In this document: in pieces, positions 26,175 to 40,574 of the stretch
Layout: each line of letters opens with the position of its first letter
How positions within the stretch are numbered: the stretch's first letter is position 1
Source of the DNA: Ancylostoma caninum
Taxonomy: Eukaryota; Nematoda; Chromadorea; Rhabditida; Ancylostomatidae
DNA: 64,000 nt
Direction: 5' to 3'
NCBI GenBank assembly: GCA_037903475.1
Contig: JBAJFG010000485.1
Location: forward strand, 62,001-126,000
Notes under the pieces: model-generated
Told to the model about the DNA's origin: nothing
Database searches by the model: none
What the model saw: only the letters and a program-made list of their open reading frames with translations
Program-made: the position numbers and the translations under genes

Positions 26175-27504
26175 TAAAATCGACTATATTCGATTATTCC
26201 GTCTCCCTGAGTTTAGAGCTTGCTAAATACTGGATTATTTATGTACGAACAGATTATCTTAGTCATTTTGTGAGATTGGCTTCGAACTTTTAAACACTGG
26301 ACTCGATTCAATTTTGACGGATTCGTCTCCATCGAAAAATTCGAATTTTCAGTCTTCTTTGAATATTCGATTTCGATGATCTCAATCTCTCCAAGCTGTT
26401 TCATTATTAGGTATTGTTAATGACTCGAATTTCGACTCTTCCGAATACAGCTTATTCCAAACTCGATGTGAGTCCACCAGGAAAAATATCATGTCAACAG
26501 GAAAAATGACGAAGAACATGAGCTTAGAAGTTCTAGTGATAATGAAGTAGTTAGAATAATAGTAAGAAGTGGAACAACAAAGAGACCAAGCCCATACCAC
26601 AAAATCAAAAATCAAAAATGGTAAGTTAACACACAAATGAAGTTAAAAACGTCTGCATGTTGTTTAGACATGCAGACATGTGTTTTCACCATTTTCTCGG
26701 AAATAACTAATAACAGATCTTTGTAGCTGCTCCCTTAGTTGGGGTAATCCAGGAAAATAAGTGAGTGGAGCATCCTCAATAACATCGCAGCGGAGCATTT
26801 ATTTAAAATCGTATCCAGGAAATCGCGAAGAAAATGATGTAAAGAAGAAAATCCATAAGCGTGATGTCGTAAAATTGGGAGAACGTGGAGTTTGCATGAA
26901 ATGAATGGAAAAACGTGAAGTTTGCACGAAACCAACCAATAGCGTATAAATGACGCAACAAAATCGAGCACATAGATATACGAACGTCAGATATTAATGC
27001 TGTGAACTCGAAGTAAACTCTCGGTTAAAGCGCTGTGGCTGCCTCAAAATCCAGACCATTACTGGTACAATATGGATGTAAAATGTGTGGACAATCGGGG
27101 GGTGCAGGCAGGTGCAGCCAGACGACAGAGATAGTGTGTCTATCAAAGAGATATCACACGGCGCAAAACTGTGTTCCCTAAAAACGATTGATTTCGGTCT
27201 TTATTCCCAGTGATCTCATCATATCAGTTTCTTCTAGGATCAGCTGATCGGTCCTGGATTTTCATCTGTATGACTAGTTACATGTGAACAACTGTAATTT
27301 CCTTACAACATCAATAAAATCTGATTTTCTGGGTTCGCGATCGATGAACTTCTCTACCTACAGCAGAGAAAAAGGGTGGGTCATAAAGTGGCAGGAAAGG
27401 GTAGGTCGTGAGCTGCCGTAGTGGGTCACGAAAGTTTGACATAAATTAAAAATTTATATATACAAGCAAATAAATAAATAAACGAATATTGAAAGAATGT
27501 AAAG

Positions 27505-27580
27505 CAAAAATAAATAAATACGGCATGCGACATGGAAAATAAATAAATAAAATAAATAAATACGGCATGCGAAATGGATG
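27505..27580. repeat. Tandem pair of AAATA-rich 45-bp units
   Basis: AATAAATAAATACGGCATGC followed by GA.ATGGA occurs twice (about 27508 and 27551), separated by further AAATA runs. Simple-sequence expansion, non-coding. Confidence 0.6.
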
Positions 27581-28202
27581 AAAAGGCGAATAAGTTTTGT
27601 TAATGCCTAAACGAGTAAGCTTTTACTCGGTAAATGTTTTCATTTTTCGTCCTATTCTACTTTTCATTACTTCTTTATTTGTTTTGTGTGTTCCTCAAAT
27701 AAAGAACTGTGTAGAATAAACTAGATGATTTGTAAATAAACTGATAAACAAACTCATCAGTTACTAACTAGTTAGAAATTGAATTAACAACGGATTTTTG
27801 TTCATTATCAGTGCGAATAAATTTGACGTATACACGCAGCACTTCCAGACTGAAGTTATAAAACTTTCTCAAGATAATGTGTTGATTGAGATGGCATTTT
27901 TACTTTGGTAAGCGCATTAGCTTTTTCTGGTTGCTTCCAGTATATTCCAGATTACCCACTCAATCGCAATGGCGTGCTCCATCAAGCCAAACAGCAAATG
28001 TTTAAAGTGACGTTTGGAAATGATTTTAGCACCCTATTTTCCTTCACGGAATCACCGGCTGTGTTTTCCTTCTGCCTTCGAACAATGTCAAACTGTCATG
28101 CAGTGAATGAAAATGTGAAAGGAGAAAATAAAAAGAAAGAAAGGAAAAACGCCCTGGAAATATTGATGCCACCATAGCATTCAATGTCGTACAATTAATT
28201 AC

Positions 28203-28405
28203 TGAGCATACGGAGCTGATTCAAATATGCAGTACTCAACAGCCACGGAACAGCTGAAAAATCTTGGAGGATCTGGATCCATAAATGGATGTTCGGAAGA
28301 CATTTGGCTCGGCCGATCGATAAAATCGATAGAGTCGATTTTGGAATAGCTCTCATACGAATGGATCGAGTTCCCACTGGATTTAGGCGGCGAATGCTCA
28401 AGTAA
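28203..28405 (-). CDS. Possible isolated exon of an unknown gene
   Basis: Minus-strand frame of 67 codons between an acceptor CTTCAAG and a donor GTAATT. It reads LLEHSPPKSSGNSIHSYESY, then SKIDSIDFIDRPSQMSS and EHPFMDPDPPRFF. The composition (Ser, Pro, Asp) and purine-rich first codon positions look protein-like, but I found no partner exons in matching phase nearby and no recognisable family. It could equally be a chance frame. Confidence 0.2.
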
Positions 28406-30604
28406 CTTGAAGAGGTACAGAAAATCAAAATGACTACTAACCAAAAAGCATTGATTCTCAAGTTACTCTAAGGACCTGGTGTCGATAAAATCAGGGGGTG
28501 CTGAATGTTCAGCGTTTGGAAATCAAATTTACAAGAAAAGAACAGCATCAAATTTTAAAAAAAATGACAATAGTAATTCATGCATAGGTAAGTTTGAATT
28601 TCAATTTCAGTTCAATAAATAATTCAACTGCTGCAATGGTCATGACTTAGCAAAAAATACAATCTGATAAGTAGAGAAAATGCTTCAGACAAAACACTGC
28701 TTGAGGTCATTCTGGAATTTTCCGAACAAGTATATTGAAAACATATTGAATATATTGAATATTGAATATAATATACATATTGAAAAGGGAAAATTAGACA
28801 TGATTGGACTGGAAAAGAAATATAGAAGTAGGAATCAAACTACTAAGCAGTAATAATATGGTCTTGAAAACGATGAAAAATTAAAGACAAACAATGTTAT
28901 AGGATTTAGATGTACATAGAATGGTGTGATGAGGGAAATACTGCAAAGAATGTTGTTTTGGTATTCCACACTACTTAATGGAGTATATTCGATTACTATT
29001 GAGTGTTAGTCTTAGTAAATATTGAATTACTTATATGAGTAGATGATCTCAGTCCTTTTGTCCCAGTGGTAGCTTCAACCATCGTCTACTCTCTCTCGCC
29101 TCCTCCCCTACACTGATATGACAAATGCATTGCATTCCGAAAGGTAGCCGAAAAAAATTGATGGAATACAAGAAAATCAAAATAATACTAACAAGTAATG
29201 ATATCAAGAAGAAACTAAGCTAAAACCACAAAAATGACAACCGAGAAAGACATAATCATAATCCGTTTATACGTTTTGATGGAGCGCTCGTGGTCTGCGG
29301 CTTATCCGGTTTGTCGTGTTAACGTCCGCGAAACTCCTCTGTCTTATTTCTCAGATGGGAGTGGCGACGTAGCCAGTACTCCTACGGAGAAATTTCTCGA
29401 CAATTATTTACTCCAAAGCATTGCTTGCGAACGAAAACAGATCCTGTTGACAGTGAGATGCCTCTGTTTACCTTTTTTCTCTAAATTATGAGCATACTTT
29501 TTTTCTAAATTACGAGTCTTCTAAATAAAAAAAAAGCTGAATCACAGAATGTAAGGCAATTAGGAGTGCAGGCGCCATCAAATATCAAGCCCTTCGCTAA
29601 ATTGCCTATATTGACAGATGGCATTTATTTTGAGTGTCACCTGCAACAAAAAGGCAACATTCTTTGAATATTAGGCAATAAATTATGATAAAGATTTCTC
29701 TCTCTCATAATATTGTCATTTTTCTTCATTGTCACCTACTCAAAACTGAAACATGAACATAGGAAACGAAGAACTTTGGTTTCCTATGACAAATCCAAGA
29801 GAACCCAGGCACAGCCACTTGAAGTGACCGAGGACTCGTTGTTCTCGTTTGGACAGCTGGCCCATCCTACTGGTAAGGACTCTTCCTTTCCAGAACAATA
29901 GTTGTGTCCGAATCAATCAAACATGTGCCATGGCAGGCTTCTAAAAAAGCGAAAACTCGTCCTCAGCCATGAAAACGGATGGGAAAACCAGCTCAACCCT
30001 CAGTTTCTGGATACCATCAACTGGACGTTTTTCTAGTATGTGTAATATATGGTTTAGTAATGTATTATGATATGGGGCAGTTACTTAATATACGCCTGGA
30101 GTATCGCAGAAATGATCCAGGAACTTCAGCAGCTTCAACCACCAGCTTCTAGTGAACGCATCAACAAAGTTTCGCTGCTCATTCCCACCTAGATAAGTAT
30201 GAGTGTCCACAGATAGGACCCGTATTTTCTGGATTCATCATTTCCTGAATGAAAATTAGAGCCAGAGAGCATTATTTGATTCCTGAAATGATTTCTCAAA
30301 GCGGCTTTGTAAAATCCGAATAGAAGGATGGAGGTAAAGGTCGGGCTGCTCAAAAGTGAATGTAATGTGCTGTCAGCTGCGATAGCGAAACGAATGCGTG
30401 TGAAACTTGACCCGCATCCGTGCACCTAGTTTAACTAGGGAGTTTTTTTTTTCAAGTTTCCATGTTTCAAGGAGTTTCGCCTGTATATTCACCAATTTCT
30501 ACCACCCTCGTTTGAATAATTCCTGAAGTCCTGATCCATTTCGGCATTTTTTTTTGTTTAAAAGTTGAATTTCTGAACCTAGAAAGCTATCAATGCACCA
30601 CTAT

Positions 30605-30705
30605 ACAAAGGCCCATTACGGGTGCAGCGCACCAATCACAGCTGCCCAGCTTGCCGAACTCTCATTGGTCAATTGTATTGTACAGCTTGAAAAGTGTTCC
30701 ACAGA
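30605..30705. repeat. CCAAT-containing palindromic element, diverged copy e
   Basis: GGTGCAGCGCACCAATCACAG, CTCTCATTGGTCAATTG and TACAGCTTGAAAAGTGTTCC keep the outward layout of the family with clear divergence. Confidence 0.4.
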
Positions 30706-33700
30706 TTCTGCAGTTGTTGACGTTGTAACCGAAATAATTTGTGAAAGATGTTTGTTTACTTTCTCCTAAAAAGAAATAAATAAACATTGAAAAATAAACA
30801 AAACAAATTCCACCAGAACAATCAATATCAGCTGGAACAAAGCCCCCACAGGATGAGCTAACAAGCCTTTCAACAAGCACTGTCATTGCCAGTACTCATG
30901 CATATTTTATGTGTACGACGCAATGAAGGGTGGAATTCGTCTGAAATCCCCCGTTACCAACATTTACCACCCAAATGCTGGGAGGAAAAGTGGGCAAAGA
31001 CGAGGAAGTAACGTCTCTGATCGGCAGATTTCTCCTAAGAGATATTTTTGAAGCTGAGGCTTTTTTCCGGATTCATTTATGCGTGCAAATGGGCCACTTT
31101 TTTTCGAGAAGTTCAGAGCTCGAAGAGCGAATTCGAATGTGCAAACAGCGACGAGACTGAAAAATAGAGAAAAAGAAAGGATAATGTCAAATGACTTCAC
31201 TAAGGAATCCATTCGATGATTACGCATTCATAAACCAAGACATCAAGGAAAAACGACCAGTTTTCAATTCTCCCTATGAATTTCAGCATATGCTATCGTA
31301 AATGATTGGATTCCATCGGCGATTACGAACACGTGGACATTAAATGCGTGCCAAAATTGTTAACGTGCATGCTCTCAACACGTGAACATGCCATGGAAAC
31401 AGCCACATTCGGGCTTATTACTACATTTGTAAAATAAAAAGTAAAGTAGAACGCTATGCTACTGGGAGCAGCCACGGGTAGAGACGTTGATAGTCTCACG
31501 CCTGCAGTTAAAATATGTAGTCTTATCACTTTTTTGAACCTTCAAAACGTTTTTATGGTTATTTTGTCAATTTACCTTCTTTGTGGGGGGGAGGGGGTTG
31601 CAATGTGACTTGTCACGATGTACATAATCCATTAATGAAGAAATTTCTGGCGGAGGATAACAGCAGCTGCTGCAGCTGGTGGGGGGGGGTCCGCTCATCC
31701 CTGAGATAGACCTTGGAAATCCGCTATCCATGAATGTCGCTAACAATTTCCTTCGAAAACCAATTTCCAGTGAATAGGCACGATATGTTGCCTAATGACA
31801 CGTGCAGCAGCAGTCAATACACTGTGAATTAATTTGTGGTTGCAATTCCGTGCCAGCTTAAACCACCACACGGGAGATTTGCCATGAGAATGTACGATAG
31901 AAATTCAAATTATCAAGCTGAACGCTCGAGTTATTAAGCGCTAAAGGTGTTTAAATGCAATGACAAACTAGTAAGGAATACTGTGCCGGAACAGTTGGGT
32001 AGTAATAGACCTGGTTTAGGCGTAAAATCCTTTGTGTACGCGCGATTCTGGAGCAACAGCCGTAGTTATTGAGCTCCATTGCAAGTATTCCGTGCATGAT
32101 TCGTCCAGTTGATAATAGCCGTCAACTAGTAGGTAGGCTAGCGTGACTTTGCGTGCAAAATCTCAGGATCGATGGCTCTGCGTCGAGCCATGACATAAAC
32201 CTCAATGTTCACAGAGCACGCAGAAGCGTAGTGCTGAGAACCGGGAGGTTTACTGCACCTTTAATGGATGAAGTGGGATTCATGAATCTTCATAGAAAGA
32301 TTCTAGACTTCGTTTTTTTTTTCAGGATGCAAGAGTTTATTCTAACAAAATGTGATGGATCATGCTATTTTTTCCACTACAGCTGATTAAGACGAGTCGC
32401 TTGGAGAACACTCATTTTCTCCAGGAAAGCTCGTCCATTCCAGAACGATGAGCAGCTCACTAGCTTCTCAGAAACGTTATCGAGTGCAGGTGGCTCAGGC
32501 AAGTACAGAGAACATAACTCTGAAGAAGCAAGATGAAAACAGGGCCAATCAATGGAAAAAAAAGAAAGTAATGGAGTAGAGAAAAGGATTGTACATCTAC
32601 AGCACGTCGCAGCTATAAGTAGGCGATTCCTTGCCCTTATGTCCTGTGTTTTTCAGGAAAACTTCCACATCATTGTCGCGCGAGAAAAGAAAATAGGTAC
32701 AGAACCAACCCACAGGTTAAACTCCGGCTTATCCAGCGTATTTGCCGGATCATTTAAAAATCCGGATGGATACAGTCGTTCTCTGGATAAAAAGTCACAC
32801 GAAAAAAATTGAGAATCCTGGATTCATGGAACATTGTGTGCCAAATTTGGCCAGTGAAACTTATTCCAGCGAAAATGTTGTTTAAAAATACGATTTATAT
32901 AGCATGGTTTTCTAACTGTAATTAACTAAACTATCCAGAACTTATTCATATATTCGCAGCTCTCAAAAGAAAGGGATGAAACCCGAGCAAGAAATCTTGT
33001 CCAAATAAATACTAGAAGCTAAATTTGGCCGTTATGCACGTGCTGGCATCCAGCCTCTCTCTTAGCGAAACTGCTAGTTAATCCTGAATCTAAAAGACCC
33101 TGCTAACATGAATATTAAGTGCTGAGAGCATATTACGGCTGCCATATCCTGACATCCGACATGGCTCCAGGATTTATAAACGCTTGATTTATGAAGCTCA
33201 AGCATAGGAAAAACTGCTTTAGATGATGCTACCGTAGTGTGGCAGCCGTCGCTAACGAGGTATCTTTTCCGATTCCCATGGAATAAGTTGAGACGACAAC
33301 AACAAGTGACGACATCCGAGAACATCCGTGCAGCCCAGTGGATAGCCCCCCAGTATTGACGCAGCAGTAATTCTGCATTAATAGATTAAAGCATGTCTAG
33401 AAATAAAAAGGTTCTCTTCCAGAACACGTTTCTGCTTTCCTAATTCCCACTATGCACGTACATATGTACAATACGGTAGAGTGCAAGCGATAATATTTGC
33501 TGGCTGTCGCTTTACATTTACACATTTGCAATTTAAAATTCAAGAACGTTCGTGGTAGCAGGCTCGCGCAAGCAATTTAATTATCGTTGTGTTCATGTTA
33601 TGTTCAGGAACGGCACGCACGGATGGAACAAAATCGGCGCTGCTTCAATAGTGGCACGAAATTTTGAAAAGACAAAGGATGCGTGCGTTGGCAACATCTG

Positions 33701-33849
33701 GAAGCAGGCGTTTATGGATGCGCGCCCGCAGACCAAAGAATTTTTCAAATTGCCATGATTCCCGGTTCGATTCTCTTTAATGGTTCAATTCTGAGAAGTC
33801 CTATCCGTGCTTGAATGAATTTGGAAAGGTACTAGACCGAAACTTTCCG

Positions 33850-34080
33850 GAGTAAACTTAGCAACGAACAAAATCGAATAACTTAATTCATTCAACTAAT
33901 CAATCAGAACTAAAACTGAAAAATTCAAATGTTTGAGAAATACAGAGACCTAAATGTCTTCTTGTCATGCCCAAAGGATTGTAAAACTCCCTCTTTTCCA
34001 AACATGCGAACCACAGACTTATTCGAAATTGAATTCTCGAATTTCGAAGAAATCGATAGGTGTCTCATGTAATAAGGATA
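33850..34080. repeat. Diverged copy of the GGACCGAATAA element
   Basis: Shares ATCGAATAACTTAATTCATT, ACCTAAATGTCTTC, TGTCATGCCCAAAGGATTG and GAATTTCGAAGAAATCGATAGG with the copy at 25.9 kb, but both terminal inverted repeats are eroded. Confidence 0.6.
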
Positions 34081-35308
34081 GTTCACGAAACATTTTATGA
34101 TCGGTGCAAGGACAATCCAGCAATAGGTTAGCTCACAATTGATTCAGAGGATGCTCCAGACAAATAATAAATAGAAAGCGGACGAATTTGAAAACTAATT
34201 CGTCAAAATATCGAAAAAGTCGGCAAGCCTCGGCCGTAAATCACATCAGCAAACAGATTTTAGCCAAGCCCAGCAATCGGCTTGCTCCCGAGCAGTGTGT
34301 ATTTATCGAATCATAGTTATCACATTCGAAAGAAGTATAGACGACCGGCATGTAGCATGAAATCCGTGAAATTATGACTTGTTACACAGGCACAGACAGG
34401 TGTGTACGTTCCGTTCTTCAAAACAATCCATTTACGAGATAAAGTTCACGAGTTGTCCGTGGCGTACGCAACAAATGTTCTGCTGAACAGAAGAAGAATG
34501 GGAATCAGAGATTATCGAGGAAATGAGAAGATAAAAATTTCGTGCAACCGTGCAATGCACGAAATATAGTCCATGCACGATGTAAGGCAGTACAAAAATC
34601 ACGTACAAGAGTCGAACTACTCACTGCTCACCTCCCCCCTATCATCCACTATTTGCTGAGGAGAGCATTTGAACGAACTCTCACTCGGATGTCAACTCGT
34701 GCCACGAACCAACTCGCCAACAACACCCACATATTGACAGCAACACTTCGCATAAAACGGGAAGCACAGCAAACGAGGAGTGAACGTGCACTTGAGGACG
34801 AGGCGGACAACTGCTACACGAAGTCTTAGCCACGATGGTTTCCGGATGCTGAAGCAGAAACGAGAAAGCTCGTCCAGCAGATGACCGATCGAGTGTGAAT
34901 TGTGAAATTTACATATGGCTGGAGGCTTGGCTGGCTGCATCGATCGCGCAGCTTGCCAGGCTCTCAGGAACACACGCTCTCTGCGTGTACGCTGACCGCA
35001 GCGGCTGTGAGTGGACCTCAAGTCCCTCACTGAATGTGTACGTGAATGCCGGAATGGATCAGCGCAACTCGCATCCATGAAAAGGTCAGAATTTCAAACA
35101 TCAAAGAGTGAGAACGCACGTTAAGCCGGAAATTTACGCGCGCGCTTTCCTTCGTTTTTTTTGTGAACTCATCCAGAAAAAAAATTCAGGATTAGGATTC
35201 GTGAACTCATAACTACAACAAATCAGTCTAGCAAACAAACTTTGACGTCCTGCATCTCTTAGCGTTACGTAGTCTATGCTATAATTCCATATTTCAATTT
35301 AGGATCTG

Positions 35309-35389
35309 ATGCTTGTTTTCGTTTCGTGCATTATCCTTATACGAAAACAAAGCTATATTATAAGTTCCCTCCTGCACTCGTCAGTGAGG
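35309..35389 (+). ncRNA. Structured repeat unit, copy 1 (function unknown)
   Basis: A stem TTGTTTTCGT / ACGAAAACAA encloses a loop containing TTCGTGCATTATCCTT. About 35 nt later comes GCACTCGTCAGTGAGG. The unit recurs at 35.5, 53.3 and 56.3 kb with the same loop and tail words but different stem sequence. It may be a structured RNA family or a structured part of a transposon. Confidence 0.35.
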
Positions 35390-35474
35390 TAAAGTATAAT
35401 AAATATAATAATATATAAATATATAGCGTCAGTATAACCCATAGCACTAATAAACTACTAGAAGTAAGATAAAT

Positions 35475-35563
35475 AGCTCTATTTTCCGTTTCGCACACTT
35501 ACCCCTTATACGAAAATAGAACCAAGGAGATATGCCTACCTCTGTGCTCGTCAGTAAGGGAGG
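35475..35563 (+). ncRNA. Structured repeat unit, copy 2
   Basis: Stem CTATTTTC / GAAAATAG around a loop with CGTTTCGCACACTTACCCCT, then AAGGAGATATGCC and CTGTGCTCGTCAGTAAGG. It lies 85 bp after copy 1 in the same orientation. The loop and tail match copy 4 closely while the stem differs from copy 1. Confidence 0.35.
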
Positions 35564-38239
35564 GGGGCATAAGAGTGAAAAAAGGAGAAAATTAAACTAA
35601 TTGTCCTTCCGGGTACTCGCAGGAGAGAAGTTATATGTAGAAATCCAAAAAAACAATGAATGGATACTAGCCGAACTTTAGGATCCAGCAAAAATTGAAG
35701 ATTCAAGCAAGGAGTCCAGTAGAAACAAAAGATCCAATGGTTCTCAAAAAAGTTTTTGTTATTGCTGAAAATTTTTTTACTAGTGTGGATGTGTGGAAAG
35801 GATTAGTACAATGTTAGAGAAGAAATAAGTAAATAACAGCGAAGGTTAACAGTCACAGGTTAGCCTGGTTATCGTTTCATGAATCCCAACCCAGGTTTGA
35901 TAAGTTTGTAACAACCATACCGTAGAAATATTTATTTTATTTTATTTTATTTATTTTGCATTCGAGATCCACACAATAAAAAAAACTGCTTAGCTGTTTA
36001 GTAACATGTACCGCAATGCGGACACAACTGAGAAAAAAAAAACTACTAGATGTACTGTCAAAAACAAAACTGAACACACGAATTTAATTGAATGGAGGTA
36101 AACGTGAGTGTATGGCAAACAGAGCATAAAGAAAAATCTTTACCAGGAAGAAAATGAGCCAAGCCTTCGTTTCTGTACTTTTCCAGGCAATATCGAAGGA
36201 AAATATTATATTTCGTGCACGGCACGTTCTATTCAAACAGTAAGGTATTTCACTTCCATATCCAGTGAAGAGGAAATCAGTAAATTTATAAATGCTAAGT
36301 AGAAGGTGATTAATCTACTCTAAGGTTCACACGACAGGATTAGCGCAAGTCCTGATTTTCAGGATTTTATCGTGGGGAGAGTAGTCTGATTAGTCCTAGC
36401 TGTGGTACAATCACGGAATGCTTAATGTCGAAGTTTTCTAAGAATCCAAAACTAGCCTCATCTCTTCAGATTCGCCCTTGGTTTGTTTACCTACTCAGTT
36501 GCGAGCCATTAAGGTTTATATATTACTTCTCTCAAGTTTAGTTGTGAGTTATCTGCATTTTTCGTTCCACTTTGATTTACGGCACACCTTATTGTGTAAC
36601 GGTATAAGTAAAGAATTAAAGTAATTAAACGAACAAAAAAAAAAGAGAACGCCCGGACATGGTTTGGGATGTCTCTTGTTTTTTTTTTTTCTTTTAGGTC
36701 TATTTATGTTTTTATTGAAGGTGACTGACACACACAAATAAACTTATATGTTCTAAAGAAATAGATCTACTACGTAAATTTTTCGTAGTACTCATAAAAT
36801 TAGAACCACTCAAAATAGAACTTAAATCCGCACAACGTAAACTAAGAATTGCTAAATCTACTCTTCTACCACTATGACCTAAAGTCCTTAAAGGTGGATA
36901 TATTGTTCATCTAGTAAGCCATTTAACCTACGTAGTCTTTAGCTACAGATGGCTATGCCTCTCTTATGGAATATGCATGAGTCAAGTGTAAACAGTAATA
37001 AAGTGATTTACATCTATAATTTTTGTGCTATCATCATCCACACCGTCAACAGGTACGCGTTACTAATAGAGTGTTCAGCGGTTTCGTTGCAGTGAAAATA
37101 AATAACTAGACGAAAAACAAACATGGCATCCCTCGATTCAGTAGTGTGCACAAAGTGGTTACACCCAAATCAAGGCCTGTGTTTCAGTAACATGCACAAA
37201 ACGTTCACACTTAATCAATATCTATCCAGTAATGTTATATGCCTGGAATGTCAATAGCACGGATAACTGCTTAAGTGGCTACATATTAGTAGGGTCTATA
37301 TGCCCGTTTTCCAGTTGGAAAAGTGCTATATCCTTCTGTTGTTGGCCATCAAACAGAACATATAAATATTGTCCTCTGGTCAGATCTCCACTAATTCCTG
37401 GAACATGGAACATTTTCTCAGGATACGTAATCTTAGAAGCAACTGCTAAAGTGCACATATGTACTGAACATCCAAATATTTATTCCAGTCATGTAATTTC
37501 TATTCAGTAAAGCGGAAACGCTTCCGTGGACATTAATCTTCACGCTTGGTATAGAAGTGCGGGAGACTTTTTTTAAGAAAATAATTTTTTGTAATTTTCA
37601 TCCAATATAGGAATATAGGGTGGATAGGCGGTCTCACATGCGTGCCATTGGCTGTTGTCTATTTAGTGTCACCCAAGCTCTCCCCCCCCCCCACTCAAGG
37701 GCCCTGTACGACTAAGACGAATAATACTGAAATACAGACAGTAATAGAGGGGTTCATTCCCTACACCAAAGTTTGACGATATGAGAATAAAAAGGAGAAA
37801 TTGGAAGTGCTGCGCTAGTTTGCAGAGGTAGTTGAAAGACCAGAAGGACACAGCAGTTATCCAGACAAGAAGTCGCACAAGAAAAATTGAGAACCATGGA
37901 TTTATAGAACATTGTTTGTTCAGGACATCGTATAGGCAAAAATCCGGCTGCAAATTATACCTGCACAGTTAAAAATAACCTACGACCTCTGACAACAATA
38001 GATGAAATGTTATGAGGGTGGCAACTGCCGCAGCAAAAAAACAACTCCCCACTGCACCACTGATCGGGCCACGACATCAGTAAATTTTGCAACGTAATTC
38101 ATAAAATTACAATGAATTTCCCTCTACATGGTTGTAGGATTTAGTATCAAATGGAAGTAACTATGGTACTCCAATCCAAATTACTACATTTTCATGTTGG
38201 ACACAGAGAAACAATGAAGCCGGGTGTCCCTACTATACT

Positions 38240-38420
38240 TGGGACCGAATAAAAACCTAATAATTTTGTTACTCTAATTAATAATTTAGGAAACAAGTTA
38301 GATATCCAGATGTTCAAGAATAAGAAAGTTCTCGAGCTCTTCTTCTCTCTCGTACAGCACTCATGAAATATTAATGTTAGCTTGAATTTAAATCCTTATT
38401 ATTTGTGTTGTCATCCAACA
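38240..38420. repeat. Partial copy of the GGACCGAATAA element
   Basis: CTATACTTGGGACCGAATAA followed by AATTTTGTTACTCTAATTAAT and GATGTTCAAGAATAAG matches the left half of the 56.5-kb copy. The right end is lost. Confidence 0.55.
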
Positions 38421-40500
38421 AACGCCTAGATTCAATAATATAAATCTGAAATTGCTCCTCGGAAAACCTTACCGTTGATATTTGGACCATCCTGGTCTTT
38501 TTTTCTCTACTTCTACATTCTTATCTGCTTCTTCCACTAACACAAGTCATAAGATCATAGATTCACACCCAGAAGACACTCCGGGTTAATTCATTTCGAA
38601 GACAACGTCACAAAACGTACATGGTCTAATATCAGGAGCTATTAAGAAAACATCCTACGAATTCAAACATGCTACACGTTGCCGCATAGGTCGTTAGGTG
38701 TGTGCTGTAAACAACTACACATTACAAGAATTCTATCATTTTTCTTCTTTTTTTTTTAACTTTCTGTTATTCTGCATTGTTTAAGACCTATAGAACGAAG
38801 AGGCTAATTCAAGAAGCTTTTTTCAGGCTTTGAGAAAGTTAAAATACATACGAGTTAGGGAATGATAAAGAATTTTCAGATATTCGCACATCTTGTGACA
38901 CTTCTGCGCTGCAGTAATAAACGTCTAAATCCTGAGACTTATTTATGGTGAGATACTGGAAATGTGGCCGAAAATAGTAGCGATCCATTTTTCGATCCTA
39001 GAATCGAGAGAGCAGGTTCCAGAATATAAAATTATTCTTCTTAAAACAAGTAGCAAGATTGGAAAAGCTCGAAAATCAGGAGAGAAACGGATATCAAAGT
39101 CTTTTCCTTATTTTTATTGAGACGTGCATGATATACATGCGAAAACGATTCGGAAAAAATCACAACAACACTAAACCAATGACCTCTAAGACGAGTTTAG
39201 ACAAATATATGTCGAATTTTACCGTATGAAAAGAAAATATAATTCAGGTCACATATCCCAGTTCACTTCTCATGGCCGCTGTCTTTAACCAAATGATTCA
39301 TTGAATATGTAAAGCTTTCTGTAACATTTGCAAGCTTTGACCAGCGTAGTTACCTAATAGGCTGAGAACAATGGGAATCCATCAATTTGTGTGAACTTCA
39401 TACCGAACTCAACTACATACATAGTAATGGCCCCTTAAATAAGATAGAGTACATAAAGACATAAATACATACCGCACAGTTCTTCACAGTACACAATTTC
39501 CCAGTACAGCATAGTTCACAGACCGAAATACGCTTTAAATCGTGTCAATTTTGTCAAGAAAGCGAGTTGACAGGTAATCTCTTATTTTGGACCCTCATTC
39601 GAATTTCTGTAGTGGTAAAGAACTGTACTCTCTTTTCGTACTGTGAAAAAGCTCGCATTTGTAGAATTTTCTGACATCTGAAAAATCGGAAAAAAAATTT
39701 TAATTGAAAAATAATCTATGTCAGATTTCTCTGATGAAACGAACAAAATTTTCTTAGTCTTCTATCAAGTTTCCTTTTCTCAATATTTCCTTCATCTTTT
39801 CGAATGTAGTCGCATCCATGAGGTGCTAAAGTACCGCAGGGCGCATCGGTCTATGGCGAGGTCCAGCGATCCATCGATCGAGCGATACCGAGGCCTCGAA
39901 AATAGCCTGCCAGGGATGTGGCTACAGCTCAGGAGGAAATATGGAGGGAATACATTGAATGGATTTGTTGTCAATGAAAATGTTATTCTCTGGATGGCTG
40001 GTAGAAATTTGCACAGGATCCACTGGGAAAAGTGAAGACTTTCGAAGGAATTCAGAAAACGGAGATTTTGCCTAACTCACATGTTCAGCCGCAAATCGTG
40101 CGGTTGCTAGCGTTACAGGGTCCTAAAAATCACACTAAGTGACGAGTTGTGCGTCTAAGATTATTTCCCTTGGAAAATCATTTTTCGGGAATGAGAAAGT
40201 AAAATTTTGTCTAAATCGCATCCATGCGCGATTAGAAGCACAATCGCAGTCATCAGGTTTTCGCGATAGCCCTGATCAATTTTCGAGGACTTCACAAATC
40301 TTGTTGTCTTCAAGAAGTTCAAAGTGTGAAAATAATGGTTGAAATCGACGAAATTTGAATTCAAGTTCTTAGGAAATCCTACGATAGTTGTATGAGGTAC
40401 CATTCTTCTTCTAATCGCTTTCTGAGTTCGAAAAATGGATTTTTAGTGCAGTGTAACAACTTCTTAACAAAAATGAGGAGGTAGCGGGATCCGTTTTCAG

Positions 40501-40574
40501 AAAAATACCTGAGGATACAGTTAGGAGAGACTCGATGCAGCGAGTCTCTCTTAATTGTATCCTTAGGTGATTTT
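40501..40574. ncRNA. Strong hairpin, possible small-RNA precursor
   Basis: Arms 40501-40534 and 40541-40574 pair over 34 positions with one mismatch around a 6-nt loop (ATGCAG). The core arm is CCTGAGGATACAGTTAGGAG plus AGACTCG. On the plus strand the three differences from perfect pairing in the core are all G-U pairs. The size fits a pre-miRNA-like hairpin, but a young foldback element would look the same. Confidence 0.35.
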